From JBBSJZ01 sp041739875 (GTDB lineage Bacteria; Planctomycetota; Planctomycetia; Pirellulales; Pirellulaceae), in contig JBGSNA010000221.1 of assembly GCA_041739875.1 (NCBI GenBank), positions 1 to 64,000 of the forward strand: a stretch of 64,000 nt of DNA. The letters are read 5' to 3'. Positions 25,436 to 34,517 of this stretch are shown piece by piece; within the stretch, counting starts at the first letter, position 1; each line of letters starts with the position of its first letter. Position numbers and translations under genes: made by a program. Below the pieces are notes generated by a model. That model did not search any database. It was not told where the DNA came from and was given only the letters and a program-made list of their open reading frames with translations.

Positions 25436-26581
25436 CTACGTTTGGTCGGTGACACGTACGGCGAGGCAGACTTCGCATCGATTTCGAGCGAGTTGGCGAA
25501 TGCGGACGTCAGCGACACCCCACCGCTCGATTGTCTTGCGCCAGCTTTCGATTCGCTCGGCCGAGGCGTAGTCGCCAATCTTGAGCGTAAGCAGCAACCC
25601 CACCAGATCACTGTGTTGGTTCGTGACGATGTTTTCGACTGTTTGAAGCGTTTGCTCGGGCTTGGCAATGGAATCGACGAGCAGCCATTTCGCACCGCTG
25701 TATCGCTTCCGAGGCAAATCGCCCCCGCGAGCCTGGATGTGCGTGTATCGCGGGTGCGTCGAGATCGCTTCGTCCATTTCGGCGGGGTCGATGCCTGTCA
25801 CATCCAGTCCCAGTTCAAGCAATCGCTGGCACGCGCCACCCGGTGCACTACCGATTTCGATCGCTTGGTCGCCAGCCCGCAGATTGAAACCGCTCCAAGT
25901 AATCGCCTCGGCCGCTTTGTAGTAGGCTCGCGAGATGGGTGGCTCCGCAAGTTCGATGGGTTGAACCGCTCCGGGCCAACGTGTGGGCCAAGTGCTGGCG
26001 ACATGAAAGCCAATAAACCAGTGCGTCGGCGCGACGAGTACAACATCAAGCACTCGTTCGCCGGGTTGAGCAACCACGTTGATGGTACCGGAGCGGACGA
26101 ATCGATTGCGCCGTTCAACATCACCCCCTTCGCCAACAGCCCCTTCGCGTAAGCTCAATGCAGCGAGTATCTCCTCACCGACCGCCCGCGAGACTTCATC
26201 GACACCCGGCTCAAAGTCAAAACGACCGATCGCGGTTCGATCTTTGGGCCAGACATGGATCTGGTCAAACGGACGTTGAGCTTCGTGCGAGTTGGAGAGT
26301 AGCGCCACCAGCGCCGCCATCATCTCTGTCCCTTTCCCGTGGCCTTCACTGGTGTCAGCACGAACTTGGCCGATGGAATGCGAAGCGGTGCGAACGAAAA
26401 TACCCGTCGGCAGATCGCTCGCCGTCGCATCGGCTGGGGCCATGCGATCTGCCGGCGATTCGCGTTTGAGAGTAACGAATCCTGGGCGCGAGAACGCGAG
26501 CCGCCAACCTTGTTCGGCGACCTCGTGCTTGACGGCTGGTTCAGCACCATAGGCGCAACAGACAAATGAAAAACTAGGCAA
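25436..26581 (-). CDS. RlmM-like FtsJ-type RNA 2'-O-methyltransferase
   Basis: A SAM-dependent methyltransferase of about 381 residues. The N-terminal part is THUMP-like (GAEPAVKHEVAEQGWRLAFSRPGFVTLKR), the C-terminal part is an FtsJ/RrmJ fold: EAITWSGF, QAIEIGSAPGGACQRLLELGLDVTGIDPA (SAM-binding motif), WLLVDSI, LLLTLKIGDY with the catalytic lysine, and RCEVCLAV. The family member RlmM methylates C2498 of 23S rRNA. The frame is open to 26695, but that overlaps the upstream amidohydrolase by 44 nt; homology begins only at FVCCAYGAE, so the TTG at 26581 is preferred. The start is uncertain. Confidence 0.82.
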   Translation of the reverse strand: MPSFSFVCCAYGAEPAVKHEVAEQGWRLAFSRPGFVTLKRESPADRMAPADATASDLPTGIFVRTASHSIGQVRADTSEGHGKGTEMMAALVALLSNSHEAQRPFDQIHVWPKDRTAIGRFDFEPGVDEVSRAVGEEILAALSLREGAVGEGGDVERRNRFVRSGTINVVAQPGERVLDVVLVAPTHWFIGFHVASTWPTRWPGAVQPIELAEPPISRAYYKAAEAITWSGFNLRAGDQAIEIGSAPGGACQRLLELGLDVTGIDPAEMDEAISTHPRYTHIQARGGDLPRKRYSGAKWLLVDSIAKPEQTLQTVENIVTNQHSDLVGLLLTLKIGDYASAERIESWRKTIERWGVADVRIRQLARNRCEVCLAVRVTDQT

Positions 26582-26651
26582 AGCAGTCAAGGGAATGAGT
26601 GAGTTGAGGGTAACGAATGGAGAGTGGAGGGTAGATTTGGAGCGTGGCCAA

Positions 26652-27983
26652 TCAATCGCGAGATAGCTCGCGTTTTTTGAGACGCTCGGCGACACCGGGG
26701 ATCAGCTTGGCTGCGTTTTCGTAGTACATCTTGCGCAAAACGTCGTCGGGTAATTTGACGCCATAGATGTTCCAAAAACCTTGTGGCGGAGGTGATTTTT
26801 CGCTGTAGGCGATGTACTCGTCGTGCGTTTCAAAGAATTGCCAATACAGCCTCAGTCTCTGTTCGGGCCACGGTCCATCGGTACCAAACAGCAATCGATC
26901 GGCGTAACGAACCAGAAACTCGCGAGCCGTGAACGGTTGCCGCCCCAGTTCGCTGATTCTTGACGCCGGTTCAATCCATAAGTTCGGATACGCATCGAGC
27001 CACTGAGCGACCACGGACAAGTCTTCGGCGTGATTGGCGATGTGCGCGCCAATGAATTGCGTTTTGGGGTGCCTCGCGATGACGTTATTTCTAGCGTTCA
27101 ACAATTCCATTCGCGAAGGAAACTGGTCGCCGTAAAAACTCCAATCCGGATGCCGCATGAGCTCTTCGTAACGTTCATTCTTTGCATCAATCGGTTCGAA
27201 GAAAGCTGCTGGGTCGGAAGTGTGGATGATGACTGGGATACCCGCGTCGCCACAGGCTTGCCAGATCGGGTCCCATCGCGGGTCGTCGATCTTGATGAGC
27301 GAACCATCTGGATTTTTGTATTCGAGTCCGAACTGTTTAAACACTTTCAACCCGCTGACGCCGTCGGCGGCGGCTTCACGGATTGCAGCGGCTGTCTGTT
27401 CCGCGAATCGTGGTTGGTGACATGCCCAGGTCGATGGGTCGTCGGCGCTGCCTGTTCCACGCCAATCGACATTCGTAAAAATAACGAAGCGGTCTTTGTA
27501 ATTCGTCCATAAAAACTGTTTGTGTTCTTCGAGCTGGCTGCCCAGCCGGCCGTCGAGCGAAACGCACACGTCGATGCGGTTGCGGTCCATCAGCCCAATG
27601 AAGTCATCCAGGGCTTGGACGTTGTGTCGCATTTTGTAGAGGAAGTGCGTGTGGACATCGACGACTGGGTACGATGCCTTTTCACGCGGATGCGATGGCA
27701 CAATGAGCTGGCTCTTGGGCTGAAAATCGCTCAGCGAAAGGGGTGGAATGATTGTGGCGGATGCGGGCTCAGATGCGGGTTCTCTCTCGATCGTGGGAGA
27801 TGAGGTGGCTGCGGCAGGTTCCTGGGACCAACAACGTGTGGGATTGGCGAGAAAAACAGAGAATCCGATAATCAATAGGCATTGAATCCACGAAACTAGG
27901 CTCGCTTCAGCGAACCGAATCGGATTCGCTACAATCGAAAGGGAATGGGCTGCGTGACAGCTGGCCGAGTGTTCAGTTTTCAC
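26652..27983 (-). CDS. Secreted amidohydrolase (amidohydrolase 2 family)
   Basis: A 443-residue protein with a hydrophobic export segment near residues 30-50 (IQCLLIIGFSVFLANP) and a metal-dependent hydrolase domain. The HxH metal site is in VVDVHTHF, a second His in IPVIIHTSD, another in FIGAHIANH, and the terminal Asp in LLFGTDGPWPEQ. The family includes decarboxylases and hydrolases of small carboxylic substrates; the true substrate is unknown. The export signal suggests a periplasmic enzyme, as in many planctomycete paralogues. It runs in the same direction as the methyltransferase and may be co-transcribed with it. Confidence 0.88.
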   Translation of the reverse strand: MKTEHSASCHAAHSLSIVANPIRFAEASLVSWIQCLLIIGFSVFLANPTRCWSQEPAAATSSPTIEREPASEPASATIIPPLSLSDFQPKSQLIVPSHPREKASYPVVDVHTHFLYKMRHNVQALDDFIGLMDRNRIDVCVSLDGRLGSQLEEHKQFLWTNYKDRFVIFTNVDWRGTGSADDPSTWACHQPRFAEQTAAAIREAAADGVSGLKVFKQFGLEYKNPDGSLIKIDDPRWDPIWQACGDAGIPVIIHTSDPAAFFEPIDAKNERYEELMRHPDWSFYGDQFPSRMELLNARNNVIARHPKTQFIGAHIANHAEDLSVVAQWLDAYPNLWIEPASRISELGRQPFTAREFLVRYADRLLFGTDGPWPEQRLRLYWQFFETHDEYIAYSEKSPPPQGFWNIYGVKLPDDVLRKMYYENAAKLIPGVAERLKKRELSRD

Positions 27984-28032
27984 GGGGAGTTGGTGGTGGA
28001 AGGATTTCGGGACAGTAACTTAAGGATGATGC

Positions 28033-30294
28033 GTGACTGACGATTTGACAGAGCAGCAAACAGCCAACCATCAGTCGGCCAGCCTGAGATTGTCGCTTGA
28101 GCCGGCAACACCGCCAGCGGCCGTCCCAGGATACCGGCTGAAGGAGTTTCTTGGTGCAGGGGCGTTCGGCCAAGTTTGGGTTGGTTCAGATTTGAATACG
28201 GGTCGCAGCGTGGCGGTCAAGTTTTATTTGCACCGCGGTGGTGTGAATTGGTCGTTGCTGTCGCGTGAAGTCAAGAACCTGGTCCAATTGTCGGCCGATC
28301 GCCATGTTGTACAAGTGCTCGAGGTGGGGTGGGACGCGGATCCACCGTATTACGTGATGGAACTGGTGGGCGGCGGATCGCTTGAAGATCTGCTCAAAGC
28401 CCGCGGTCGGCTGCCAGTCAACGAAGCGGTGACGTTGTTTCGAAAGATCTGCGTGGGACTGAATCATTGTCACGGGAAGGGCGTTTTGCACTGTGATATC
28501 AAGCCAGCGAATATCTTGCTTGGTGAAGACAGCGAGCCTCGTTTGGCGGATTTTGGCCAGAGTCGTATGTCACACGAACAGACGCCCGCTTTGGGAACAC
28601 TGTTCTATATGGCGCCTGAGCAAGCTGATTTGCAAGCGACGCCGGATGCGAAATGGGACGTCTATGCCGCTGGCGCGATCTTGTTTCGCATGTTGACTGG
28701 GACAGCACCGTATCGCGACGACACGCTGGTCGAGCGAATGGACACCGCCGGCTCGTTGCCAAAGCGGTTGGAGCGTTATCGCGAAGCCATATCGACAAGC
28801 CATGCACCCAGCGAGCACCGAATGCGGCGCGGCGTGGATCGGCGGCTTGCGGAGATCGTCAGCCGATGTATCGCGTTCCACCCGGCCGAGCGTTATGCCA
28901 ACATGCAACAAGTTTTGCAGGATCTCGATCGACGCGAACAAGCTCGATCGCGACGACCGTTGATCATGCTCGGTATCGTCGGTCCACTGCTTCTATTGAC
29001 CGCAGTTTCAATTTACGCATTACGAAGCATCGAGCATGCAAGCAGCAGCACGATGTCGGCACTTCGCACCGAAGCGTTCGGTAGCAATCAGCTTGCCGCA
29101 ACCTTCGCGGCACGGACGCTCGAAAGTGAACTCGAACGATATTTCCAAGCTGCGCAATCCGAAGCGTCACGGCCCGAGTTGCAGCACCAATTGAAAGAAG
29201 TCCTCGACGACACAGAAATCCAAGGACTATTGCAAACGATTGCGTCAACGTCTGGGACCGATGCCGCATCGCAAGCACGCGAAGTGTTGCTGGATTCCGA
29301 GGTGCGTCAACGTTTGGATTCGCTTCTGGACGAACAACTGAAGCGATACTCTGGACCCAGTGACGACACTCGCTTGCCGCGTTTGGCCACCTTGTTCGTT
29401 GTCGATGCCCTCGGAACGATCATTGGGATCGCTTATGACGAGCCTGTTCCTCGAGATCAAAATAGTGCTTGTAAGAACTTTGCTTATCGAACGTACTTCA
29501 ATGGCGGACGAAACGATTTGCCTCGCGACACGCCACATGATTCGATCAAGCCTTTGACGTCAACGAGTTTATCGGCTGCATTTCCCAGTACAGCGACGGG
29601 CTTGTGGAAAGTAGCGGTCAGTACCCCCATTCGTTTGAACGCTGATTCAACAACGACGGACGCGGTTTTTGTCGCCACGATTAACCTAGGCGATTTCCAA
29701 TTGCTTCAGAGCGAACAGGGAGCAAATCAAGTCGCGGTGTTGCTCGACGCGAGAACCGGACCGCTTCGAGGGACCGTGCTACAGCATCCGTTAATGGACC
29801 GACGACGCGAAGCAGGACGGACACTCGCTGGCGAGAAATTTCAAGTTTCTGCCGAACTGATGGATCGACTAATCGACGGCGGAGACGTTGACTACCGCGA
29901 CCCGATGGCCCAAGCCGATGATGGCGGAGACTTCGCGGGTCCATGGATCGCAGCAATGCAATCGATCGAGTTGCCACATGCGAATGATCTCGCTTCGACG
30001 ATGCCAAAGACCGAAGCCGGAAGCGAAAACCAGTCATCTACAAACGCTGAATCGCAGGCGACGGGGACGACCGACATGGTGGTTCTTGTGCAATATCGTT
30101 TGGCGAAAGTCTTTGCTCCCGTGGGGCAAATGCGGTCATCGTTGATCTGGGAAGGTGCTTCAGCGATCGCTTCGATATTGTTAGTGATGTTCACGCTGTG
30201 GTACTTGGTCTGGCGAGGAACGAATCCAGTCGTGGAACATGAGCTGGCCGAAGAATTGCATACTGGCGCAACAGAAACCATTGCTGCTCGGTAA
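28033..30294 (+). CDS. Transmembrane Ser/Thr protein kinase with extracytoplasmic sensor region
   Basis: A 753-residue protein. The GTG at 28033 with AAGGAT upstream is the only reasonable start (the ATG before it runs into a stop). The kinase domain covers about 34-300: glycine loop LGAGAFGQVWVG, VAVKFY (Lys63), catalytic loop LHCDIKPANILL, DFGQSR and the MAPEQAD segment. The catalytic loop reads HCD rather than HRD, so it is a non-RD kinase. One transmembrane helix near 310-332, a region of about 370 residues outside and a second helix near 706-730 flank a probable Cache-like sensor. Targets are unknown. It is divergent from the amidohydrolase. Confidence 0.92.
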   Translation: MTDDLTEQQTANHQSASLRLSLEPATPPAAVPGYRLKEFLGAGAFGQVWVGSDLNTGRSVAVKFYLHRGGVNWSLLSREVKNLVQLSADRHVVQVLEVGWDADPPYYVMELVGGGSLEDLLKARGRLPVNEAVTLFRKICVGLNHCHGKGVLHCDIKPANILLGEDSEPRLADFGQSRMSHEQTPALGTLFYMAPEQADLQATPDAKWDVYAAGAILFRMLTGTAPYRDDTLVERMDTAGSLPKRLERYREAISTSHAPSEHRMRRGVDRRLAEIVSRCIAFHPAERYANMQQVLQDLDRREQARSRRPLIMLGIVGPLLLLTAVSIYALRSIEHASSSTMSALRTEAFGSNQLAATFAARTLESELERYFQAAQSEASRPELQHQLKEVLDDTEIQGLLQTIASTSGTDAASQAREVLLDSEVRQRLDSLLDEQLKRYSGPSDDTRLPRLATLFVVDALGTIIGIAYDEPVPRDQNSACKNFAYRTYFNGGRNDLPRDTPHDSIKPLTSTSLSAAFPSTATGLWKVAVSTPIRLNADSTTTDAVFVATINLGDFQLLQSEQGANQVAVLLDARTGPLRGTVLQHPLMDRRREAGRTLAGEKFQVSAELMDRLIDGGDVDYRDPMAQADDGGDFAGPWIAAMQSIELPHANDLASTMPKTEAGSENQSSTNAESQATGTTDMVVLVQYRLAKVFAPVGQMRSSLIWEGASAIASILLVMFTLWYLVWRGTNPVVEHELAEELHTGATETIAAR

Positions 30295-30337
30295 GATCGT
30301 GCTTGAAGACTCGAGTCGGCGATATTGCGTTGCGTGA

Positions 30338-31150
30338 TTACTTCGCGTTAATGACAGGCGAATTCAACCGGACGACGCTGACGCCATCGAATGTTCCTTG
30401 AGTCGGCACGTTTACTCGTACTTGGAGAGCACCGAATACGGGCGTGAAGGGCGTATCGGGTCCAATCAGCCCATTCGTTGGCGTGTACCGAAAACGGTCT
30501 GCATACGACAAACGTTGGATCGGAAACCGTGAACCCATATTGTACATGGGTTGAGTGACCAGTGAAGTCGAACGATCCATCGTCAGTTCATGTTTCGACT
30601 TTGTCGCTCCCCTCTGTTCAAGTCGCACTCGAGCCACGCCGTCATCGTCGAACATAAGTGACTTTGACCAACGATGGACGACGTGTTCGCCAGCAACGAA
30701 AGTAACTTCGTCGACCGCGAATCGGCCTACTTTGAGTTCAAATGTCGCGTACGCGCGAGCCGTCACCATTTGTCCCGATGCATGCTGACCCGATGCATGC
30801 TGACCCGATGCATCGCGCAGCACAATCGTTGCAAGCCAACCGTCCGTATCTGCGTCGCGATCGAAGTTCGCCAGGTGGGCGGAGAAATCAACCATGGTGG
30901 GTCGGCCCGTTCGTGGCGAAACCGAGTCACTAGTTGCTGGCAACGCTTGGATGGGACCGGGCAAGATTGCGTCCAGTTGTATCGCCGACGTGGTCACAAC
31001 TGGATCTCCAGCGAACCCTTTTGTGCAAAGGCCAATCAAACACGCTGCCATCATCGCAATCCACCACCAGCGAGGCAGTGAGGCAAAATGCGTAGACGAT
31101 GTTTGATCAGTATTGGTTGCGTCGTCTCGACACGAATTGTTTTTGAGCAT
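30338..31150 (-). CDS. Secreted protein of unknown function with short repeat
   Basis: A 270-residue protein started at the ATG at 31150 (GAGAAAG upstream); the frame is open to 31228 through a tandem repeat that is more likely leader DNA. An export segment (RWWWIAMMAACLIGLCTKGFAGDP) is followed by a beta-rich region with no recognised family. A short in-frame tandem repeat encodes ASGQH units near residue 117. The C-terminal part (FGALQVRVNVPTQGTFDGVSVVRL) is probably a beta domain. No operon partner: both neighbours face the other way. Confidence 0.65.
   Translation of the reverse strand: MLKNNSCRDDATNTDQTSSTHFASLPRWWWIAMMAACLIGLCTKGFAGDPVVTTSAIQLDAILPGPIQALPATSDSVSPRTGRPTMVDFSAHLANFDRDADTDGWLATIVLRDASGQHASGQHASGQMVTARAYATFELKVGRFAVDEVTFVAGEHVVHRWSKSLMFDDDGVARVRLEQRGATKSKHELTMDRSTSLVTQPMYNMGSRFPIQRLSYADRFRYTPTNGLIGPDTPFTPVFGALQVRVNVPTQGTFDGVSVVRLNSPVINAK
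30776..30813. repeat. 15-bp in-frame tandem repeat
   Basis: The unit CGATGCATGCTGACC occurs twice perfectly (30776-30790 and 30791-30805) with a partial third copy to 30813. On the minus strand it encodes ASGQH repeats within the secreted protein, so copy number can change without a frameshift. Confidence 0.85.
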
Positions 31151-31172
31151 GGCTTTCTCGCTCGAACCCGTT

Positions 31173-31216
31173 GAATGCGCTGCGGATGGAATGCGCTGCG
31201 GATGGAATGCGCTGCG
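31173..31216. repeat. 16-bp tandem repeat upstream of secreted-protein gene
   Basis: The unit GAATGCGCTGCGGATG is present at 31173-31188 and 31189-31204, and partly at 31205-31216. It lies in the 5' leader of the 30338-31150 gene, 23 nt before its start. A 16-bp unit would break the frame if it were coding, which supports the downstream start. Confidence 0.85.
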
Positions 31217-31220
31217 AAGG

Positions 31221-31765
31221 ACAAGCAAGTCGCAAATCCGGGTCCGTGAAAGAGGCTCGTAAGCCGAGAAAGGTCATTTTAAGGACCTGAATGTTGGCAA
31301 TCGAAGCGGGAATTGCGGCGAAACGTTTTCAACACGAAGGTATTCGCGGTCGTTGCGAGGGTGAACCAATCCCACACGTCCTGTTGAACAATCGCAACAC
31401 ATGAATGACGGACGCAACAACGAAAATCCGAACACTGTGACAACAATCCAAGAGACGTTTTGCAAACGTTCGAATTCGCGTCGATGACGCAATGACTGGA
31501 TTCAGTCGCCGGGCCCCACAGGACTAGAAGTGTTCCGAGTGTGACGATTGACCAGAAACTGACGACCAGGCACCCCCATTAGAGAGGCGGAAAATCACAA
31601 ACCGGTGAGTGTTTTATGCAGCCGATCTCAGATAGCGGTCTACGTTTCTAGTGAAGATCGAGTTGAAACGCAATTTTTTGCGCAATCGTCATTTTGAGAC
31701 TACAGAAAACGGCATCCTCACGCGATTCGCTCGCTACACGTGTTACACACAGGGGCAAAACCAGT
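31221..31765. other. Gene-free intergenic region before pilus/secretion operon
   Basis: About 545 nt between divergent genes with no credible reading frame on either strand. A small inverted repeat CGCAA-TTTT-TTGCG lies at 31669-31682 about 85 nt before the pseudopilin start. The promoters of the secreted protein and of the secretion operon must lie here, but I could not identify clear boxes. Confidence 0.45.
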
Positions 31766-32197
31766 ATGAACAGACAACCAGCAAAACGAACGGGCTTTTC
31801 TCTCATTGAGATGGTCATCGTGATTCTAATTCTCGGCATCATCGCAGCCGTTGCCGCTCCGCGAATGTTCGACACCGCGACGACTGCGGAAGCGAATACG
31901 ACGCGACAGCAATTAGCGGTTCTACGCAATGCGATTGAGATGTACCGGGCACGATCGGGAATCTACCCGCCGGTGAATATGCTCCAGGCGGCTGTTGCCC
32001 CAATGCTCAACGGTCCCTTCCCTGCTCCGAGCGTTGGCACGGCGCGAGCTGATTCGGCCGTCTACTATGACACCAATTCGGACAGCATTGCGTCAGCTGT
32101 TCCCAACGATGCACAGCCAGGTGGTTGGGTCTATAAGCCTGCCAACGGCAATCTTCGCTTGAACGTCGGTGCAACGGAAGTCGGCTTCGATTGGTAG
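31766..32197 (+). CDS. Type II secretion/type IV pilus pseudopilin
   Basis: A 143-residue prepilin-like protein started at the ATG at 31766 with an AGGGG site upstream. It has a classic class III signal: a short basic leader (NRQPAKRTG) cut before FSLIEMVIVILILGIIAAVAAPR, with Glu5 of the mature protein. The C-terminal globular part is short and ends with KPANGNLRLNVGATEVGFDW, resembling GspG-like major pseudopilins. Prepilin peptidase, needed for processing, is not in the window. It heads the secretion operon, 174 nt before the response regulator. Confidence 0.9.
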   Translation: MNRQPAKRTGFSLIEMVIVILILGIIAAVAAPRMFDTATTAEANTTRQQLAVLRNAIEMYRARSGIYPPVNMLQAAVAPMLNGPFPAPSVGTARADSAVYYDTNSDSIASAVPNDAQPGGWVYKPANGNLRLNVGATEVGFDW

Positions 32198-32321
32198 TTC
32201 GGTTTCGATAACGAAACTCATTCACACATGATCTCACTGGCGAACGTAACGAGACCTGGCCCTTCTCGGTACGCGAGTCAGTGAGTCGCGTTGTTCGAGC
32301 TCGACAGCTTCCCGCCTACGC

Positions 32322-32365
32322 AATTCCCTCCAAGCTTACGCTGAATTCCCTCCAAGCTTACGCTG
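32322..32365. repeat. 22-bp perfect tandem duplication upstream of response regulator
   Basis: The 22-bp unit that begins AATTCCCTCCAAGC and ends CTTACGCTG occurs twice without a mismatch (32322-32343 and 32344-32365). It ends 6 nt before the start codon of the response-regulator gene, so it covers the ribosome-binding region and could affect translation. Confidence 0.88.
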
Positions 32366-32371
32366 AGCAAC

Positions 32372-32812
32372 ATGCCTACGAACTCCTGCAATGCTGGCAC
32401 CGACAATGCCTCGGATCGCCGCCAGCCAACGGTATTGATCGTCGAAGACGATGCAGTGTTTCGGCGTGTGATCTCGTTCACCGTTTCACGTGCGGGATTC
32501 AAGGTGGAACATGCGACCAATGGAATCGAGGGATACGATCGATTCATGGTTGGCGATATCGACTTCATCGTGACGGATCTCCAAATGCCACGATCAAGCG
32601 GTATCGAGATGCTCGAGCGGATCAGTCAACAAACGACCGTGCCTCGCGTACCAACGATTCTTTGCACAGCCAAAGGTTTGGAGCTTGATACGGAGAAAAT
32701 CGTCCAACATTTCGGATTGGTTACGGTGCTGCGTAAGCCATTCAGTCCGCGTCACCTCACTGAATGGATTTGCAACGCCCTTCACATGACGAAAGAGACT
32801 CTGCATGTCTAG
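32372..32812 (+). CDS. Response regulator, receiver domain only
   Basis: A 146-residue single-domain receiver. Acidic pocket VLIVEDD (D26, D27), phosphoacceptor D69 in FIVTDLQMP, the conserved Thr/Ser segment PTILCTAKG and the switch Lys in LRKPFSP are all present. There is no output domain, so it acts through protein contacts. It overlaps the histidine-kinase gene by 8 nt, which makes that kinase its likely partner, and its place in the secretion operon suggests control of that machinery. Confidence 0.93.
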   Translation: MPTNSCNAGTDNASDRRQPTVLIVEDDAVFRRVISFTVSRAGFKVEHATNGIEGYDRFMVGDIDFIVTDLQMPRSSGIEMLERISQQTTVPRVPTILCTAKGLELDTEKIVQHFGLVTVLRKPFSPRHLTEWICNALHMTKETLHV

Positions 32813-34436
32813 TCCGTCATTTGCATCGACATCCAGTGAATACGGAATCGGGTCGACCATTGGTTCACATCGACACGCTTCGATGTGGCAATCCTTCATT
32901 CACGGTCGCAAGCATGTAACGATTCGCATCGGTTGCGCGTTTCTTGCCGTCGCGATCGGAATTCTTGCCACAAGCTTTATCAGTACGGTGGAGACACCCC
33001 TGAAGAATGCAACGCCACTTTTTGGGTTAGTTTCGATCGCGTTTTGCAGCTTTGCTGGGTTGTTCTCCATGCGAACCGCTCGTGTTTTGCGACGCGTCGA
33101 AGACGAGTTGTTGAGATTCTCCGAAGCTCGCAATCTGAGTGAAGTTCACAATATTGCCACCACACCGCGCCGCATCGTTGCCGACGATCCCATTTGTGAC
33201 GGCTGGAACCGACTCTTGGACTTGGCGCTGGCAAATGTATCGTCCGAAACGTTGCACCGAACGATTGCCCCCTTGGACCGCGAAGCCGTGACGCTTGCCC
33301 GCGCCATGCGAGCATTGCCAATGGCCTGGGTCATTACGGACAACGACGCTCGTATTCGATTCATCTCTCCGGTCGCCCTAGGAATGCTTGGACTGGCGGA
33401 CGGAAGCAGTTACGAGCACCTGCATCTCACGGAGGTCCTTGGAATCACGAAGAGTCAGATCGCCCAGGATGCAGTCCGAACGACCGATCCAGCCAACCAC
33501 TCGAACGACGAGACGACACTTGATCAGAAGAACGAGTCCGAACTCGTTCAAGCTGCAAATGATTTAGAACAGGTGCTCGGCGCGATTCGAATGGTCACCC
33601 TGCGACGTGAGCTGGTTGTCAACGGTTCGACCACCAAACTTCGAATCGCTCGCACGCGATTGGGTGGACGCGGCGGTGACGGAGCCGGTTTGGCCTGGGT
33701 GATCCAGGACGTCACTCAACAGCAACTCGCGACCGAGGCTCGCGATCAATTCCTCATGACTGCGACGCACGAGTTCCGCACACCGCTCACAAATCTTCAG
33801 GCATACGCGGAAGCACTCAGCCACCAAGAAACGCTGGACGTCGAGCACCAAAAAGAGTTCTGCAACATCATCTACACGGAAGCAAATCGACTCGGACGAC
33901 TCGTCGATCACCTGCTCACGGTGAGCCAACTGGAAGCTGGGTCGATCGTTATCAATCAGCACGAACTGGATCTGCTTCCTTTGTTGGAGCAAATACTCGA
34001 ACAGAATCGACCTCAGGCAGAGCACAAGCAAATCATACTCAAAAGCGTACTTTCGGCAAAGCTTCCGACGGTCAATGGCGACCGCGACAAATTGCAAGCA
34101 GCCATCTTGAATTTGGTCGGCAACGCTATCAAGTATTCGAACAATGGCGGTGACGTTACCGTCAAGTGCGATGTGGAAGAGCATTGGATTCGCATTGATG
34201 TCACCGACCAGGGCGACGGGATTCCAATTAACGAACAGGAACGTGTCTTCGACAAGTTCTTTCGTGGCCAGAAGGCGGTGCAGTCCAGCGAGCCTGGCAA
34301 TGGTCTTGGTTTGGCTTTCTCCCGCGAGATCGCTCGCTTACACCAAGGAGATATTTTGCTGCAGAGTATCCCTGGTCAAGGGTCGACCTTCACGATGCGG
34401 CTTCCGATCAGTGGCCAATCGCGTTCTGGCATCTAA
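32805..34436 (+). CDS. Membrane sensor histidine kinase with PAS-like region
   Basis: A 543-residue kinase. Two transmembrane helices near residues 45-90 (GCAFLAVAIGILATSFI and FGLVSIAFCSFAGLFSM) are followed by a PAS-like region (MRALPMAWVITDNDARIRFIS), then the HisKA domain with the phosphoacceptor in THEFRTPLTN (about His322) and an HATPase domain with GNAIKYSNNGG (N box), VTDQGDGIP (G1) and GNGLGLAFS (G2). It phosphorylates the overlapping response regulator, probably. The short loop between the helices implies that sensing is in or near the membrane. Confidence 0.94.
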   Translation: MSSPSFASTSSEYGIGSTIGSHRHASMWQSFIHGRKHVTIRIGCAFLAVAIGILATSFISTVETPLKNATPLFGLVSIAFCSFAGLFSMRTARVLRRVEDELLRFSEARNLSEVHNIATTPRRIVADDPICDGWNRLLDLALANVSSETLHRTIAPLDREAVTLARAMRALPMAWVITDNDARIRFISPVALGMLGLADGSSYEHLHLTEVLGITKSQIAQDAVRTTDPANHSNDETTLDQKNESELVQAANDLEQVLGAIRMVTLRRELVVNGSTTKLRIARTRLGGRGGDGAGLAWVIQDVTQQQLATEARDQFLMTATHEFRTPLTNLQAYAEALSHQETLDVEHQKEFCNIIYTEANRLGRLVDHLLTVSQLEAGSIVINQHELDLLPLLEQILEQNRPQAEHKQIILKSVLSAKLPTVNGDRDKLQAAILNLVGNAIKYSNNGGDVTVKCDVEEHWIRIDVTDQGDGIPINEQERVFDKFFRGQKAVQSSEPGNGLGLAFSREIARLHQGDILLQSIPGQGSTFTMRLPISGQSRSGI

Positions 34437-34517
34437 CCGAGAATCCGTATTCAAATTCCGTGTGATTCGCAAGCCATTTACATTGCATTCATTCACTTAG
34501 CATCATCGGGGGGAATC

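Noticed and set aside
25415..26152. 245-codon plus-strand frame
   Set aside because: Antisense to the RlmM-like methyltransferase, whose motifs are clear.
31274..31492. 72-codon minus-strand frame in the large intergenic gap
   Set aside because: No ribosome-binding site, no family pattern, composition like non-coding DNA.
33564..34184. 206-codon minus-strand frame
   Set aside because: Antisense to the histidine kinase HisKA/HATPase region.
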